35,214 nucleotides of DNA from Planctomycetota bacterium (GCA_024279865.1 JAJRRC010000055.1:1-35214); one strand, 5' to 3'. Counted from the stretch's first letter, positions 8,111 through 16,907 are shown. Notes: generated by a model from the letters alone, not told the origin. Numbers and translations: made by a program.

Positions 8111-9036
8111 GTGTGATCCTCCTGGCTAAAAACAACCGGCCCCGTTGGTAAGTTGCCAATATCAAAAGCTTCGCAAAATTGCGGGGCGGTCATCGGTTGG
8201 CGAACCGAGCCAATTCCCGACCAATAAGCCAGCAGGCCGATGATACGGTTAACGCTGATGCCTTGCTCGCGATAAAACGAGAGGCGTGAGTCGCCGTGCC
8301 GCTTGGCGAGGCGATGGCCATCTTCTCCTAGCACCAATGGCAAATGCCAGTACCGGGGCAAAGGGCCCACGTCTAAAAACTGATACAGCCACTGTTGTCT
8401 AGCTGCTGAGCGAATCAGATCATCGCCACGTACCACCTCGGTCACCTTTTGGCGAGCATCGTCCACCACGACGGCCAGTTGATAGGCAGGCAGCCCACTT
8501 TTGGCGGCAACGACAAAATCGCCGACTTGTTGTTGGACATCGGTGGTTTGCTCGCCCATGAAGGCATCAGTCCAGTGCAGGGGTTTATCAGGAATCCGAA
8601 CCCGCCAGGCAGCAGGCTTGTCAGTCTGCGGTTTAGCAAGATTTTGACAGGTTCCCCGATAGCGAAGTTCATGGTCGTCAACATGCGGAGCAGAGAGTGC
8701 TTCTTTGATTTCCTTGCGTGTGCAGGTGCAGGGGTAAATCAGATCACGCTGTTTGAGATAATCCAAAGCCTGTTCATAAGGCAAGAGATCTTCAAGCTGA
8801 CAGCCAACGGATTCATCCCAGTCAATTCCGAGCCATTGAAGGTCTTGGACCGCTTGGTCTCTAGCCCAGGGTTTAATGCGTGGGCCGTCGAGGTCTTCGA
8901 TACGTAAAAGGATATGCCAATGGTTTTGGCGTGCCATGGCCCAGTTGATTAAGAACGTGCGAGCGTTGCCCATGTGCAGCGCTCCGGTGGGGGAGGGAGC
9001 TAGGCGTGTGATAGATGATGGGTTTTGCTTTTCCAT
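8092..9036 (-). CDS. gluQ: Glutamyl-Q tRNA(Asp) synthetase
   Basis: A truncated class I glutamyl-tRNA synthetase paralogue that transfers glutamate to the queuosine base of tRNA-Asp. The HIGH-type motif is in RLAPSPTGALHMGNAR near the N-terminus. The zinc site characteristic of GluQRS is seen as YPCTCTRKEI plus a later YRGTCQ, and the KMSKR equivalent is AKRHGDSRL. Length 314 matches GluQRS and lacks the anticodon-binding domain of a full GluRS. The ATG at 9036 places the catalytic motif in the usual position. It overlaps the DUF192 gene by 19 nt. A perfect palindrome TGGTATACCA lies just upstream. Confidence 0.92.
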   Translation of the reverse strand: MEKQNPSSITRLAPSPTGALHMGNARTFLINWAMARQNHWHILLRIEDLDGPRIKPWARDQAVQDLQWLGIDWDESVGCQLEDLLPYEQALDYLKQRDLIYPCTCTRKEIKEALSAPHVDDHELRYRGTCQNLAKPQTDKPAAWRVRIPDKPLHWTDAFMGEQTTDVQQQVGDFVVAAKSGLPAYQLAVVVDDARQKVTEVVRGDDLIRSAARQQWLYQFLDVGPLPRYWHLPLVLGEDGHRLAKRHGDSRLSFYREQGISVNRIIGLLAYWSGIGSVRQPMTAPQFCEAFDIGNLPTGPVVFSQEDHTWLHDS

Positions 9037-9103
9037 TGATTTGCCGTGTATGGTATACCAATTACAGTTGAAATTTCCTAGTTGCTATTTTCGTTTGTCC
9101 CTT

Positions 9104-9136
9104 CTTACTGACAACTGATAGCTGAAAGCTGATCGC
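9104..9136. repeat. Heptad intergenic repeat (CTGAT-type)
   Basis: Four consecutive 7-nt units, ACTGACA, ACTGATA, GCTGAAA and GCTGATC, lie directly before the purN start. The same degenerate unit, preceded by CTTA as here, recurs at 19025-19056 and in inverted form at 18932-18959. It resembles the short tandemly repeated intergenic sequences of cyanobacteria and planctomycetes. Confidence 0.65.
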
Positions 9137-9141
9137 TTCTT

Positions 9142-9738
9142 ATGATGACTCAAGCCTCCAAACCTTTGCGTTTAGCAGTCCTGCTCAGCGGGTCGGGTCG
9201 CACCCTTCAGAACATCGCAGACGCGATTGCCGACGGCCAGCTTAATGCTCAGATATCTTTGGTACTCAGCTCCAAACCCGATGTGTTTGGTCTTCAGAGA
9301 GCTGCCAATCTTCATATCCCTTCCAAGGTTGTTTCACGCAAGGAACACCCTTTGGCCCAGGATTTTTCTCAAGCCATTTGGCAACAGATTCGTCCGTTGG
9401 AGGTGGATTATGTTTGTCTTGCTGGGTTTATGAGCTTGCTCACCATTCCCGATGATTTTGCCGGCCGCGTGATTAATATTCATCCTGCCTTGCTGCCAAG
9501 CTTCGGCGGCAAGGGGATGTACGGCCACCATGTCCATGAGGCGGTCCTCGCCCAAGGCTGCAAAGTTTCCGGCTGTACCGTCCATCTCTGCGATAACACC
9601 TACGACACCGGGCCGATCCTTGTGCAACGAACCTGCCCTGTTTTGACGGGTGATACGCCCGATGATCTGGCCGGCCGTGTGTTTGAACAAGAGTGCCTAG
9701 CTTATATTGAAGCACTTCAACTGTTGAGCAAGGAATAA
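9142..9738 (+). CDS. purN: Phosphoribosylglycinamide formyltransferase
   Basis: Catalyses the 10-formyl-tetrahydrofolate-dependent formylation of GAR, the third step of purine synthesis, in the cytoplasm. The N-terminal LAVLLSGSGRTLQNI is the substrate-phosphate loop. The active-site segment NIHPALLPSFGGKGMYGHH carries the catalytic Asn and His. The catalytic Asp is in CDNTYDTGPILVQR. Length 198 is typical. Two ATGs are adjacent (9142 and 9145); the first is used here. The heptad repeat reaches to within 6 nt of the start, and no strong ribosome binding site is visible. Confidence 0.93.
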   Translation: MMTQASKPLRLAVLLSGSGRTLQNIADAIADGQLNAQISLVLSSKPDVFGLQRAANLHIPSKVVSRKEHPLAQDFSQAIWQQIRPLEVDYVCLAGFMSLLTIPDDFAGRVINIHPALLPSFGGKGMYGHHVHEAVLAQGCKVSGCTVHLCDNTYDTGPILVQRTCPVLTGDTPDDLAGRVFEQECLAYIEALQLLSKE

Positions 9739-10077
9739 AAGGTTCTTCCGGTTATTGTGTACTTGCTCTGGAAATAGATCCGTATTTTTGCCCCCTCGCC
9801 CGGTCACTGGGGTCGGCAGGGCGAAAAAAAGGGCGACCCAAAGACTCAAACGACGGCGTACGCGAATAACCGGATGAACTAAAATAAGGCGTTTGGAAAG
9901 GTAAAAAACGTGTTGTGTAGGCTTGAAGTATGTCTCATGGGACAAGTTTTTTCCATCCTATCGCCTCTTATGAATCACTAAAGCAGACCGCGGATGGCCT
10001 CGTGAATGGACCGACCTGCAACGGGGCGGTAAACTGGACGGTTTACTCGGATTACCTAACTGCGGAAGCGACTGTCC
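9739..10077. other. Gene-free stretch between purN and nuoG with an inverted-repeat unit
   Basis: No convincing gene is present. TCCGGTTATTGTGTAC (9747-9762) is imperfectly mirrored by GTACGCGAATAACCGGA (9858-9874). The arms enclose about 95 bp containing TCGCCC and GGGCGA stems and an A7 run. A second short hairpin, GTAAAC/GTTTAC, lies at 10029-10046. The first structure may be a small repeat element or an attenuator-like fold; no transposase is present. The 60-codon frame at 9930 has no recognisable features. Confidence 0.45.
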
Positions 10078-11697
10078 ATGCCCACTGTCACCATCAACGG
10101 CACCGAATGTGAGTTTGAAGGCAAAAAGATGATTCTCCAGGTTGCTCAAGAGAACAACATCGAATTGCCTCACTATTGCTATCACCCTGGCTTGTCCATT
10201 GTGGCGAGCTGTCGCATCTGCCTCGCAGAAGTCGAAGCACCCAACCCACGCGATGACAACAAGCTCTCCTTCATCCCCAAACTCATGCCCACCTGCCAAA
10301 CGCCCGTTGCCGACGGCATGAGAGTCTACACCACGACTCCCAAAGCCACCGCCAACCAAAAACAGGTCATGGAAAATCTGCTGATCAACCATCCCTTGGA
10401 TTGCCCTGTGTGCGATCAGGCTGGCGAATGCAAACTTCAAGACTACAGCTTCCAAATCGGCCGAGGTGAGTCCCGCTTCGAAGAAGATAAAATCAAACAG
10501 CCTGTCAAAGACATCGGCCCACACGTCAAACTCTACTCCGACCGTTGCATCATGTGCACCCGATGTGTCCGATTCACCCGCGAAATCACCGAAACCTCCG
10601 AATTGGCAGTCTTTGGCCGAGGTTCCAGCGAACAAATTGATGTATTCCCAGGCATCCCCCTGGATAATGACCTCTCAGCCAACGTGGTCGATCTCTGCCC
10701 TGTGGGCGCTCTGCTGGACAAAGACTTTCTGTTTACCCAGCGTGTCTGGTTCCTCAGCAAAACGCCGTCCATCGACGGCCTGACGGCCTCAGGCGACAAC
10801 CTCAGCATCGAACACAACAAAGGCAAAGTCTACCGATTCAAGCCCCGTGAAAACAAAGATATCAACGGCTGGTGGATCACCGATGAAGTCCGCTACGGCT
10901 GGAAATTTATCCATAGCGAAGAACGACTCGCACAACCCACACGCCAACAAATCGGCGGATCAATTAAGACCGACTGGGACCGTGCCTACCAAGACATCCA
11001 ACAAGGAATCACCCAAGCCGATGGCAAACTCGCATTGATGGTCAGCCCCATGCTCTCCAGCGAAGAAGCACACCTGCTAGGCACTTGGGCCAAGTCCATC
11101 GACCCAGATGCGATCCTGGCCGTTGGACCCATTCCCGTTGAAGGCGAAGACCGAACCTTTGCCAACGGCTACACCATCTGTGCTGAAAAATGCCCCAACA
11201 GCCGAGGCGTGCGACGGGCCTTGGAAAACCTAGGCTCTGAAGTGCTTGACGCTGATGCGTTGACGGCATTGCTTGCGGATAAAAAATCAGGCATCGCCAG
11301 CATTGCTCTTACCGGCAACTACCCCCAGGCATGGATATCCAAAGAACTCTCCAAAGCCGTCGGTAAACGCTTTAGCGTGCTGATCGACACATTGCCCAAC
11401 AGTCTCACACCCAAAGCAACGATTGTTCTCCCCTCAGCCAGTTGGGCTGAAAAAGCAGGCAGCTTTGAGAACCACCGAGGACAAGTTCAAGCTTTTGATG
11501 CAGCGGTTCCCGTTCAGGAAGGCGCTCGTCCTGAAGGACAAATTGCTCTGGACCTGCTCGCAGTTAGCACCGGCGAACCTCGTTCCATTTTTGATGTCGC
11601 AACAGTTCGCAGCCAAATGGGTGATGACTTCAACGCAACCGTTGTCGAGCCTGTCCGCGAAGTCGTCGAATCTGAATTGCAGTTTGTTGAACTGTGA
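10078..11697 (+). CDS. nuoG: NADH-quinone oxidoreductase subunit G (short form)
   Basis: This is the iron-sulfur subunit of respiratory complex I. The N-terminal [2Fe-2S] ferredoxin domain shows Cys34, Cys45, Cys48 and Cys73. Next is the His/Cys [4Fe-4S] site in HPLDCPVCDQAGEC, then the second [4Fe-4S] site in CIMCTRCVRF with a distal Cys in DLCPVGAL. The remainder is a partial molybdopterin-oxidoreductase-like domain ending in a region with ATIVLPSASWAEKAGSFEN. At 539 residues it is shorter than the ~900-residue enterobacterial protein, so the C-terminal domain is reduced. No other nuo gene is in the window; it is followed 51 nt later by rsgA. An alternative is a NAD-reducing hydrogenase or formate dehydrogenase subunit, but the cluster motifs and C-terminal part fit NuoG better. 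Confidence 0.85.
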   Translation: MPTVTINGTECEFEGKKMILQVAQENNIELPHYCYHPGLSIVASCRICLAEVEAPNPRDDNKLSFIPKLMPTCQTPVADGMRVYTTTPKATANQKQVMENLLINHPLDCPVCDQAGECKLQDYSFQIGRGESRFEEDKIKQPVKDIGPHVKLYSDRCIMCTRCVRFTREITETSELAVFGRGSSEQIDVFPGIPLDNDLSANVVDLCPVGALLDKDFLFTQRVWFLSKTPSIDGLTASGDNLSIEHNKGKVYRFKPRENKDINGWWITDEVRYGWKFIHSEERLAQPTRQQIGGSIKTDWDRAYQDIQQGITQADGKLALMVSPMLSSEEAHLLGTWAKSIDPDAILAVGPIPVEGEDRTFANGYTICAEKCPNSRGVRRALENLGSEVLDADALTALLADKKSGIASIALTGNYPQAWISKELSKAVGKRFSVLIDTLPNSLTPKATIVLPSASWAEKAGSFENHRGQVQAFDAAVPVQEGARPEGQIALDLLAVSTGEPRSIFDVATVRSQMGDDFNATVVEPVREVVESELQFVEL

Positions 11698-11748
11698 AAA
11701 AATGCGTATGAGCCGATCCCCCATTGCGAATCAAAATGGAAACCACCG

Positions 11749-12774
11749 ATGAAAAAGTTGGGTTGGAACGACCATTTTGAAAAACATTTTGCAGCACTCC
11801 AGCTAACCGATCTCGTGCCCGCGAGGGTTTCACGCGTTGACCGAGGCATCTTCCACGTCATTCATGAACACGGCCAATGCGTGGTCAAAGTGACCGGCAA
11901 ATTTCAACACGGTGCTAATTCAAAATTTGAATTCCCCTCCGTCGGCGATTGGGTTGCACTCGAACTTGAAACCGAAGAACTGCCCGGCAGAATTCATGCA
12001 CTATTGCCTCGCAAAACCTGGTTGTCTCGCAAATTGCCCAGTGACGAAACCCAAGAGCAAACCATTGCCGCCAACGTGGATACCGCTTTGATTATGTGTG
12101 GCCTTGATGGCGATTTTAACATTCGCCGCATCGAACGCTATCTCACCATTTGTCACAACGGCAACACCCAGCCAGTCATCCTGCTCAACAAAATGGACCT
12201 TTGTACTGACCTCCAAAGCAAGGTTTCTGAAGTGCAAGCCATTGCACCCAAGGTGGCGATTTATCCCATCAGTGTGGAAACTCAGCAAGGACTGGAAGTT
12301 CTTCTCCCATACTTAACCCTTGGGCAAACGGCCGCACTTTTTGGATCATCAGGTGTAGGCAAGTCCAGCTTGGTCAATACGCTGCTGGGAACACAAAAAA
12401 TGTTGGTTCAACCGGTCCGCGAATCAGACAGCCATGGCCGTCATACCACCCGACACCGAGAAATGATTTTCTTACCCAACGGCGGGATTATCATCGACAC
12501 CCCAGGCATCCGTGAGCTTGGCATGTGGACCGCGGCTGAGGGGTTGCAAACCAGTTTTGAAGACATCGAAAAATTAGCAGAAGATTGTCGCTTTCGAGAC
12601 TGCAAACATACCCATGAGCCCGGCTGCGCCATCAAGAACGCCATTGCCATCGGCACGCTGTCCGAAGCCCGCATGACCAATTACACCGACATGCTCGAGG
12701 AAGTAAAGCAGGCAGGAGAAAAGAAAGCTCGCATCGCCAAAAGAGCAGAGCGAAGAACCCGCAAAACCAAGTAA
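11749..12774 (+). CDS. rsgA: Small ribosomal subunit biogenesis GTPase RsgA
   Basis: A circularly permuted GTPase that helps late 30S maturation. The order seen is an N-terminal OB-fold (ARVSRVDRGIFHVIHEHG to SVGDWVAL), then G4 LNKMD, then G1 GSSGVGKSSLVN near 200, the switch HTTRHREM and G3 DTPGIRELGMW. The zinc-binding tail is CRFRDCKHTHEPGC. This permuted order is diagnostic of RsgA. The extreme C-terminus is strongly basic, as usual. Length 341 is typical. It follows nuoG by 51 nt and is closed by the hairpin at 12951. Confidence 0.95.
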   Translation: MKKLGWNDHFEKHFAALQLTDLVPARVSRVDRGIFHVIHEHGQCVVKVTGKFQHGANSKFEFPSVGDWVALELETEELPGRIHALLPRKTWLSRKLPSDETQEQTIAANVDTALIMCGLDGDFNIRRIERYLTICHNGNTQPVILLNKMDLCTDLQSKVSEVQAIAPKVAIYPISVETQQGLEVLLPYLTLGQTAALFGSSGVGKSSLVNTLLGTQKMLVQPVRESDSHGRHTTRHREMIFLPNGGIIIDTPGIRELGMWTAAEGLQTSFEDIEKLAEDCRFRDCKHTHEPGCAIKNAIAIGTLSEARMTNYTDMLEEVKQAGEKKARIAKRAERRTRKTK

Positions 12775-12843
12775 ACGGTGAATTGAATTTTAGACCGAGG
12801 GTGTTTCCGCATTTAATACCATTGATCGTGTGAAAACAGCCGC

Positions 12844-12870
12844 AAGCATACTGCGTGCGCGTCCGAGGGG
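12844..12870 (-). repeat. Possible relative of the 2291-2320 repeat core
   Basis: Read on the minus strand, this stretch and the one following it contain ACGCAGTATGCTT, then GCTGTTTT. The core of the inverted-repeat element at 2300-2326 contains ACGCAAGTATGCTT, then GCTATTTTT. Both lie beside GCGTCC/GGACGC and a G/C run. The relation is by eye only. Confidence 0.35.
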
Positions 12871-12950
12871 GAGGGCTGCAAAAAAAACTCTAAATAGGGA
12901 AATGATGAAGGGTGATTCAAGACGCGATCCGGTTGGTGGAGACAAAAAAA

Positions 12951-12981
12951 CAACTGCACACGTTGGTGTGCAGTTGTTTTT
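12951..12981. terminator. Bidirectional Rho-independent terminator
   Basis: A perfect 11-bp stem, CAACTGCACAC (12951-12961) with GTGTGCAGTTG (12966-12976), encloses a GTTG loop. T5 follows on the plus strand, and an A7 run before it gives T7 on the minus strand. It lies between the convergent rsgA and phosphate-transporter genes and can serve both. Confidence 0.9.
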
Positions 12982-13047
12982 AAATCATGTTCCAAGCCAC
13001 ATCATTGTAAGGATTGATATGGTTTTAAAGTTGAGTGGAATTGATCA

Positions 13048-13938
13048 TCAACCTCCGAGGAATAGCTTTAAGGTATAGAAGAACAAGATCGCCAGGCCAG
13101 CACCTGCTGGCAAGGTCACGATCCAAGAGATGGCGATGTCTCGAATTGTATTGAGGTTCAGAGCGCTGATCCCGCGGGCCATGCCGACACCCAGAACCGC
13201 ACCGACCAATGTGTGGGTGGTGGAAATGGGCAGGCTCATTTTGGAGGCGATGACAATGGTGGTGGCTGCTCCAAATTCAGCTGCAAATCCACGTGTGGGG
13301 GTTAATTCCGTAATACGTTTGCCGATGGTTTCGATCACACGCCAGCCCCATGTGGCTAGGCCGATGACAATGCCGACACCGCCTAGCATTAAGATTCGAA
13401 CGTCCACGGTGGCCTGAGCGGCAATGACACCATCCTTGGCAGTGGCAAGGACTGCTGCGAGCGGGCCGATGGCATTGGCGACATCGTTGGCACCATGCGC
13501 GAAGGCCACGAAACAAGCACTGAGAATTTGCAGGTAAATGAAGATGCGTTCAACCGTGGCGTGTTGAGAGGTTAGCAGTTCGGGGTCGGCCCGAGGGGTC
13601 TCTTTTTCCATCTTTTGAGACAGGCTATCGAGTTCCGCCAAGAGATTCTGGGCTTGTTCTTGATTGGTTTGATCGACTTCGGTGTTGATTCGGACCAGAT
13701 GCTTTTTGGCCTTGCGAAGGGCACGGCTAACAGAGGTTTCGTGGAATGAATGCGTGGGCAGTGAAACCGCTTCATGTTTGATCCGACGCACCAGAATGGC
13801 TGAAATCCCCGCTGCAATTAGGCCCGACAAACAGGCCACGCCCGTGGCGCGTCCCAGTGACAAGTCCAGATTCAGATGCTTGAGACCCTTGAAAATAAGA
13901 ACAAAAGTCAGAATCACAAACACAAAGAACACAAGCAA
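13048..13938 (-). CDS. PiT-family inorganic phosphate transporter, C-terminal part (reached by -1 shift)
   Basis: This frame encodes the second half of a PiT (PF01384) phosphate permease. It has membrane helices at its start, a hydrophilic loop (about residues 60-120, rich in charged residues) and then the second PiT signature, FVAFAHGANDVANAIGPLA, and PISTTHTLVGAVLGVGMARG. It has no good start: the frame's first usable codon is a TTG inside a transmembrane segment, without a ribosome binding site. Continuity with the upstream half is restored exactly if the ribosome or polymerase slips -1 on the A7 run at 13953-13947, giving one protein of about 478 residues. On its own it would lack the first ANDVANA motif. 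Confidence 0.75.
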   Translation of the reverse strand: MLVFFVFVILTFVLIFKGLKHLNLDLSLGRATGVACLSGLIAAGISAILVRRIKHEAVSLPTHSFHETSVSRALRKAKKHLVRINTEVDQTNQEQAQNLLAELDSLSQKMEKETPRADPELLTSQHATVERIFIYLQILSACFVAFAHGANDVANAIGPLAAVLATAKDGVIAAQATVDVRILMLGGVGIVIGLATWGWRVIETIGKRITELTPTRGFAAEFGAATTIVIASKMSLPISTTHTLVGAVLGVGMARGISALNLNTIRDIAISWIVTLPAGAGLAILFFYTLKLFLGG

Positions 13939-14483
13939 CGGCGTGATTTTTTTGCGGCTGCCACCGGGTTCGAAGACCGGAATATTTTTTTGTGCAAGCC
14001 CGTGAAAATGAGAAAACTGATCGTGCCAGCCAAGAGCGGCGAGACGACCCAGCTAGAAACAATGCTGGCGACTTTGTCCCAGTGAACAACATCCATTCCT
14101 TTGTAGGCCACGCCAAAGCCGATAATCGCGCCCACAATAGAATGGGTCGTTGAAACAGGCCAACCAAAATAAGATGCGGTTTGTAGCCAAACACCCGCGG
14201 CTAAAAGGGCCGCAAGCATGCCGAGCATGAACGCACGGGGATCGTTTTCAAACATACTTGCATCGATAATCCCCTTACGCACGGTGTCGGTGACGTGTGA
14301 GCCGACTAGATACGCACCCGCAAATTCAAAGATGGCTGCGATGATGACCGCTCGGCGAAGGGTCAACGCGCCCGAGCCGACCGAGGTTCCCATGGCATTG
14401 GCGACGTCGTTGGCACCAATGTTCCATGCCATGTAAAAGCCAAAAACCAAGGCCAATGTGGTAATAATAGTCAGGGGATCCAT
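13914..14483 (-). CDS. PiT-family inorganic phosphate transporter, N-terminal part (zero frame)
   Basis: The first half of the PiT permease starts at ATG 14483 with MDPLTIITTLALVFGFYMAW and the first signature, NIGANDVANAMGTSVGSGAL. Later come WPVSTTHSIVGAIIGFG and a further helix pair. In the zero frame it reads through the A7 run, adds ten unrelated residues (SRRCLCSLCL) and stops at 13914, giving a 189-residue truncated protein. The DUF47 gene lies 70 nt upstream on the same strand, a classic PhoU-like/PiT pairing. The reading is either a frameshift mutation, a homopolymer sequencing error, or recoding at a slippery site; the sequence alone does not decide. Confidence 0.8.
   Translation of the reverse strand: MDPLTIITTLALVFGFYMAWNIGANDVANAMGTSVGSGALTLRRAVIIAAIFEFAGAYLVGSHVTDTVRKGIIDASMFENDPRAFMLGMLAALLAAGVWLQTASYFGWPVSTTHSIVGAIIGFGVAYKGMDVVHWDKVASIVSSWVVSPLLAGTISFLIFTGLHKKIFRSSNPVAAAKKSRRCLCSLCL
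13947..13953 (-). other. A_AAA_AAA slippery heptamer in the PiT gene
   Basis: On the coding strand the codons are GCA AAA AAA TCA, so the run is phased exactly as X_XXY_YYZ with all A. A -1 slip makes the next codon ATC and leads into the second half of the transporter. No upstream Shine-Dalgarno-like booster or strong downstream hairpin is obvious, so transcriptional slippage or a plain mutation remain possible. Confidence 0.6.
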
Positions 14484-14553
14484 GAATCAAATATCCGTGA
14501 TGATGTTAAATAAGGTCTTAATGATCGTTTCTGTATTGATCGTGAACAATTAT

Positions 14554-15228
14554 TTATTTGCGTTCGAGCGTCATGCGAACAAGGTTGGCGAGGTCTTCGG
14601 AGTAATTGGAAATTTGTGCCAACTCCTTGCACAGTCGTTGATAAATATCAAATTGAGCATAGGTTAGATCTGAATCATGCTGATAGAGTTTTCGCAGCAG
14701 GTCATGGCCCAGCAGGTCTGCTTCGTATTCCAAGGTCGAAACTTTGTCGATCATGGATTTTACTTTTTCAGCTTCGGCACCGCCGAAGGCATATTCGAGT
14801 AGTTCATCAATTTGATCGATGATGAGTCGGACGCCTTCGAAGGCTTCAAGGTTCTTCGCACAAAAAGCTCGCAGGTCATCGACAAGCCAGTCGGGCGTTT
14901 GCATTTGCTTGAGAGTCAGCAAAATAGCCACATCTTCGACTTTGTCAGCCAAGCTGTCTTGGGTGGCAAGAATGTCCAGTAGATTGTCTCGGTCGACAGG
15001 CAAGAATAAGCTTTTGGGGAGATGGTTTCGGATATCTGCTTTGAGAATGTCCGCTGCATGTTCTGCCGTTGAAATGACTTTGGCTGATTCAAGGACGGTT
15101 TTTCCATCACCTTGAATAAAAGCTTCTAGCACGGGTGACAACATTTCAACACAGGTGACAACTTTGACCATGTGGGCTTGTAGGGGGCCAAAAGGGGATC
15201 GGCCAAAAAGTTTTGCAATGGTTCGCAT
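14554..15228 (-). CDS. PhoU-like DUF47 protein (PiT accessory)
   Basis: An all-helical cytoplasmic protein of the DUF47/PhoU-related family, which commonly pairs with PiT transporters and is thought to modulate phosphate uptake. It starts MRTIAKLFGRSPFGPLQAH, typical for the family. Repeated acidic helices follow, with EHAADILKADIRNHL, RDNLLDILATQDSLADKVED and EYEADLLGHDLLRKLY, which carry the E/D-xxx-D metal-binding pattern. Length 224 is normal. It is followed 70 nt later by the PiT gene on the same strand, so the two form an operon. guaA ends 125 nt upstream on the same strand, with no clear terminator between. Confidence 0.88.
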   Translation of the reverse strand: MRTIAKLFGRSPFGPLQAHMVKVVTCVEMLSPVLEAFIQGDGKTVLESAKVISTAEHAADILKADIRNHLPKSLFLPVDRDNLLDILATQDSLADKVEDVAILLTLKQMQTPDWLVDDLRAFCAKNLEAFEGVRLIIDQIDELLEYAFGGAEAEKVKSMIDKVSTLEYEADLLGHDLLRKLYQHDSDLTYAQFDIYQRLCKELAQISNYSEDLANLVRMTLERK

Positions 15229-15353
15229 AAATAAAGATTCCTTTTTATCAGGCTCGGATAGGGTAACCCAATTTTTGTCGAATATAAAATCAATGTATTG
15301 GAGACATCCGGTGGATACGGTGGTGGTTCAATGGTTGTCCGGGAGATAAACGT

Positions 15354-16907
15354 TTATTCCCATTCAATGGTGGCAGGGGGCTTGGAACTGATGTCGTATA
15401 CCACTCGGTTGACACCTCGTACTTCATTGATGATCCGGTTGCTGATGGTGGCTAACACATCGTAAGGGATGCGAGCCCAGTCGGCAGTCATGAAATCCTG
15501 ACTTTCCACAGCTCGAATGGCGACAACGCTTTCATAGGTCCGTCCATCGCCCATGACGCCGACTGCTTGAATCGGCAGCAGCACCGCAAAAACCTGTGCG
15601 GTACGTCGATACAAGTTGTTGGCAACAATTTCTTCGAGCAGGATTTCATCCGCATCACGCAGTAATTCCAGTTTTTCCTGCGTAATATCGCCCAAAATAC
15701 GGACCGCGAGGCCGGGGCCTGGGAAGGGATGACGCCAGACCATTTGTTCGGTGAGTCCTAGGACTTCGCCGAGCTTTCGGACTTCATCTTTGAACAGTTC
15801 ACGCAATGGTTCGATCAGTTCAAAGCCAAGTTCTTCAGGCAATCCGCCGACGTTGTGGTGAAGTTTGATATTCGCAGCAGCGCCGGAGTATCCATGCCCT
15901 GATTCAATGACATCGGGGTAGAGTGTTCCTTGAGCGAGGAAACGAATGCCGGGGATATCTGCTGAGGCTTCTTTGAAGACTTCGATGAATCGGTGGCCGA
16001 TGCGTTTGCGTTTTTCTTGTGGGTCTTCAATACCCGCAAGGTCTGCATGAAATTCTTTGGTTGCATCGACGACGCGAAGGTCAATGTCAAAATGGTCACG
16101 GACCATGGTTTCGACCATTTGTCGTTCATTTTTACGCAGCAGGCCGTTGTCGACAAAGATGCAGGTTAGTTGGGAGCCGATGGCTTTGGAGAGCAGTGCT
16201 GCGACGACCGAAGAGTCCACCCCGCCGGAGAGGCCGCAGATGACGCGTCCATCGCCGACTTGTTCGTGGACTTGTTGGGCGACTTGTTCGACAAAGTTTG
16301 CCATACGCCAGGTATTTTGGCAGTCACAGATGTGGTACAGGAAGTTCGATAGTAGATCGATGCCGTGGGGTGTGTGGGTTACTTCCGGGTGAAATTGCAC
16401 ACCAAAGAAGGGTTTCACCTTGTGTTTAACTGCTGCAAAGGGGCACGTCGGCGTGCTCGCCAGCGAGATAAAGTCTTCATTGAGCGCGTCCGCCTGATCG
16501 CCATGGCTCATCCAGACGGTGGTTTGTTGTGGGATTCCTTCGAGGAGGTCCGAGGAGTCTAGGATATTCAGACGGGCTCGGCCGTATTCGCGTGCTTTCG
16601 CGCTTTGGATTGAAGCGCCAAGGAGTTGTGATCCGACCTGCATGCCGTAGCAGATACCCAGAATTGGGATATCGAGGTCGAAGAGTCGTGGGTCACATTT
16701 CGGAGCATTTTTTTCATAGACGCTTGAGGGGCCTCCTGAGAGTATGAGTCCCTTGGGATTCATGGCCTTGAGTTCTTCAATCGTGATATCTGGCCGCACC
16801 AAAATGCTAAATACCCCCGCTTCGCGGACGCGACGGGCGATGAGTTGAACATATTGGGAACCGAAGTCCAAGATGGGAATGACTTGATCGTGTGGTAATG
16901 AGGGCAT
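15354..16907 (-). CDS. guaA: GMP synthase (glutamine-hydrolysing)
   Basis: Converts XMP to GMP using glutamine ammonia and ATP. The N-terminal class I glutamine amidotransferase (about 1-195) shows the nucleophile in GICYGMQ and the His/Glu pair in FHPEVTH. The ATP pyrophosphatase domain starts at [15 protein letters not shown]. The C-terminal dimerisation domain contains [15 protein letters not shown] and ends KPPATIEWE, the canonical terminus. Length 517 is typical, so the gene is complete. It is divergent from the unknown gene at 16975, with 67 bp between the starts. Confidence 0.96.
   Translation of the reverse strand: MPSLPHDQVIPILDFGSQYVQLIARRVREAGVFSILVRPDITIEELKAMNPKGLILSGGPSSVYEKNAPKCDPRLFDLDIPILGICYGMQVGSQLLGASIQSAKAREYGRARLNILDSSDLLEGIPQQTTVWMSHGDQADALNEDFISLASTPTCPFAAVKHKVKPFFGVQFHPEVTHTPHGIDLLSNFLYHICDCQNTWRMANFVEQVAQQVHEQVGDGRVICGLSGGVDSSVVAALLSKAIGSQLTCIFVDNGLLRKNERQMVETMVRDHFDIDLRVVDATKEFHADLAGIEDPQEKRKRIGHRFIEVFKEASADIPGIRFLAQGTLYPDVIESGHGYSGAAANIKLHHNVGGLPEELGFELIEPLRELFKDEVRKLGEVLGLTEQMVWRHPFPGPGLAVRILGDITQEKLELLRDADEILLEEIVANNLYRRTAQVFAVLLPIQAVGVMGDGRTYESVVAIRAVESQDFMTADWARIPYDVLATISNRIINEVRGVNRVVYDISSKPPATIEWE

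Noticed and set aside
9790-9835. TCGCCC/GGGCGA stem as a purN terminator
   Set aside because: It is followed by A7 rather than a T run on the plus strand and has a long loop.
9930-10112. Short plus-strand frame before nuoG
   Set aside because: It overlaps the nuoG start in another frame and shows no recognisable sequence.
13981-13991. Second A7 run in the PiT gene (coding strand) considered as another slip site
   Set aside because: It is phased CAC AAA AAA ATA, not X_XXY_YYZ, and no frame change is needed there.
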